Positions 8,119-9,489 of a DNA stretch of 9,489 bases are shown in pieces. The stretch is taken from contig JAKSDL010000767.1 of assembly GCA_022360105.1 (NCBI GenBank), forward strand, positions 1 to 9,489. Reading direction: 5' to 3'. Every line of letters starts with the position of its first letter. Within the stretch, counting starts at the first letter, position 1. Both the position numbers and the translations under genes were made by a program. The notes below the pieces were generated by a model. It was given only the letters and a program-made list of their open reading frames with translations. It was not told the DNA's origin and ran no database searches. This stretch comes from Pseudomonadota bacterium (GTDB lineage: Bacteria; SAR324; XYD2-FULL-50-16; JAHJRI01).

Positions 8119-9456
8119 ATGAAGATAACATTTATCACTCCGGCTATCGGCAAGAGAAAAGGTAAAAAATACATAAAATCATGGCGGATCATGGAACCGC
8201 TGACTATTGCCACCCTGAAAAGTTTGACTCCTCAGGATGTAGAGACCGAGTTCTTTGATGATCGGGTTGAACTGATTGACTATAATACGAGAACTGACCT
8301 GGTGGCGATTACCGTTGAAACCTATACTGCTTATCGAGCCTATTCAATCTCTGCCGAATTTAGGAAAAGAGGCGTTCCGGTGGTGATGGGTGGTTATCAT
8401 GCCACGATTATGCCTGATGAAGTAGCTCAACATACAGATGCTGTGGTGGTGGGAAATGCCGAATCGATTTGGCAGACTGTCTTGCGTGATGCTGAGAATA
8501 AGACTCTTCAGCCAAGGTATTTCGGGGCACAGGAATACTCAAAATCTTTACCGGATAGATCAATTTTTAAAAATAAAAAATACTCCCCCATGGGATTGGT
8601 GGAAACCGGAAGAGGTTGTATCTTTCAATGTGATTTTTGCGCGATTACCAGGTTTTATCACAAACAATATCATCCACGACCTGTGGAGCAGATCGTGGAT
8701 GATGTGAAATGTTCAGGAAAAAAGTTTTTTTTTCTGATTGATGATAATATTGTGGCCAATCCTCAGTATGCGATTGAATTGTGCAAAGCCTTGGAACCAT
8801 TGAAAATAAAATGGACCAGCCAGGGAGCCCTGACCATGGCGAACAATCCTGAATTGCTGAAATGGTTGAAAAAAAGTGGTTGTGACATTTTGTTAATCGG
8901 ATTTGAATCTCTTGAGCCGGAGAATCTTAAATCAATAAATAAAGATTGGGCATCCAGACTGGGGGAACAAAACGAGTTAATTGAGACAATACATTCAGCT
9001 GGAATCAGCATTTATGCAACATTTTTATTTGGGTTGGACCACGATACACCAAGTGCTTTTGAAAATGCTGTCCAATTTTCGAGTCAACACGGATTCTATT
9101 TCGCTGCTTTTAATCATGTCACTCCTTTTCCGGCAACACCCCTTTACGAAAGATTGCTTGGTGAAGGAAGAATGATAAAAGAAAAATGGTGGTTGGATCC
9201 CACTTACACTTACGGTGCCTTGCCATTTCATCCCAAAAAAATGAGCTTTGAAAAAGTGGGGGAAGAGTGTGCAAAGGCCAGAAGAACCTTTTTTAGCTAT
9301 CGTTCCATCCTGAGCCGTTGGTGGAAGTTGTTAAAAAGAAATATGAATCCCCTGGTCAGTCTTATTTTCCTGAACTCCAACATCATGCTGCAAAAAGAGG
9401 TGGATCAGCGCATGGAATTGCCTATTGGTATCAATTTGGATGAATTACCAAAATAA
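8119..9456 (+). CDS. B12-binding-type radical SAM enzyme, tandem paralog (rSAM 4)
   Basis: This 445-residue enzyme is the last of the tandem set. The N-terminal domain shows M-E-P-L (25-28), F-D-D-R-V-E-L-I-D-Y, V-E-T-Y-T-A-Y-R-A-Y and M-G-G-Y-H-A-T. The [4Fe-4S] ligands are C167-x3-C171-x2-C174, followed by I-D-D-N (D208, D209, N210). The PGTP element of the paralogs is changed to P-A-T-P-L-Y-E-R-L. The tail has W357-W358-L-D-P-T-Y-T-Y-G and F-F-S-Y-R-S-I-L-S-R. I chose the ATG at 8119 because it aligns with the paralogs' first residue. A TTG at 8107 would add four residues and overlap the rSAM 3 stop. The chosen start is 8 bases after that stop, suggesting translational coupling. Like the others it lacks DxHxxG. 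The reaction is unknown; C-methylation or another B12-radical SAM step on the shared product is the leading idea. Confidence 0.93.
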   Translation: MKITFITPAIGKRKGKKYIKSWRIMEPLTIATLKSLTPQDVETEFFDDRVELIDYNTRTDLVAITVETYTAYRAYSISAEFRKRGVPVVMGGYHATIMPDEVAQHTDAVVVGNAESIWQTVLRDAENKTLQPRYFGAQEYSKSLPDRSIFKNKKYSPMGLVETGRGCIFQCDFCAITRFYHKQYHPRPVEQIVDDVKCSGKKFFFLIDDNIVANPQYAIELCKALEPLKIKWTSQGALTMANNPELLKWLKKSGCDILLIGFESLEPENLKSINKDWASRLGEQNELIETIHSAGISIYATFLFGLDHDTPSAFENAVQFSSQHGFYFAAFNHVTPFPATPLYERLLGEGRMIKEKWWLDPTYTYGALPFHPKKMSFEKVGEECAKARRTFFSYRSILSRWWKLLKRNMNPLVSLIFLNSNIMLQKEVDQRMELPIGINLDELPK

Positions 9457-9472
9457 CTTGCGAGATTGGAGA

Positions 9473-9489
9473 ATGACAACATTTCTGCA
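9473..9489 (+). CDS. Possible start of next operon gene (cut by window edge)
   Basis: An ATG at 9473 opens a frame (M-T-T-F-L) that runs off the end of the window. It lies 16 bases after the rSAM 4 stop, matching the 14-15 base spacings upstream. GGAGA directly abuts the ATG, which is too close for a normal ribosome binding site. Five codons are too few to identify the product. Confidence 0.3.

Noticed and set aside
8718..8733. A6-G-T9 homopolymer run inside rSAM 4 as a possible slippage or frameshift site
   Set aside because: It encodes the conserved K-K-F-F-F strand before D-D-N, which is also hydrophobic in the paralogs, and the frame stays open to a full-length, colinear C-terminus.

Overview
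The window is a single-strand (+) gene cluster of seven complete genes. In order they are a GNAT-like protein of unassigned function, a GH3-family acyl-amido synthetase-like adenylating enzyme, a cobalamin-binding-type radical SAM enzyme (rSAM 1), a second GNAT-like acyltransferase, and three tandem, clearly paralogous cobalamin-binding-type radical SAM enzymes (rSAM 2-4). No tRNA, rRNA, CRISPR array, insertion sequence, transposase or attachment site was seen.

Organism: a bacterium of moderate GC (mid-40s by eye, not counted). None of the seven starts has a convincing Shine-Dalgarno sequence at normal spacing. Most leaders are A/T-rich, which is typical of Bacteroidota and related phyla. Together with a bacterial GH3 protein and expanded B12-radical SAM paralogs, this suggests a Bacteroidota/Calditrichota-type or similar environmental lineage. 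That is inference; the sequence does not fix the phylum.

Layout: 1-185 is a leader with no supported gene. 186-920 is the SGDT/YW-ISKGY GNAT-like protein. 921-1126 is a 206-base gap holding a 7-bp tandem duplication and an A9 tract, and is the most likely place for an internal promoter. 1127-2821 is GH3. 2891-4222 is rSAM 1, the divergent member. 4308-5414 is the second GNAT-like protein. 5429-6727, 6743-8110 and 8119-9456 are rSAM 2-4, spaced 14, 15 and 8 bases apart. A possible next start codon lies 16 bases after the last stop, so the operon probably continues past the window.

Working model (inference): this is a biosynthetic or modification operon. GH3 would activate a carboxylate as an acyl-adenylate and join it to an amine. 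The two GNAT-fold proteins would acylate or condense. Up to four B12-dependent radical SAM enzymes would perform successive radical steps on the product, such as C-methylation or carbon-skeleton chemistry. I see no polyketide or NRPS carrier protein, precursor peptide, transporter or regulator here, so the substrate is unknown. I do not recognise the cluster as any characterised pathway.
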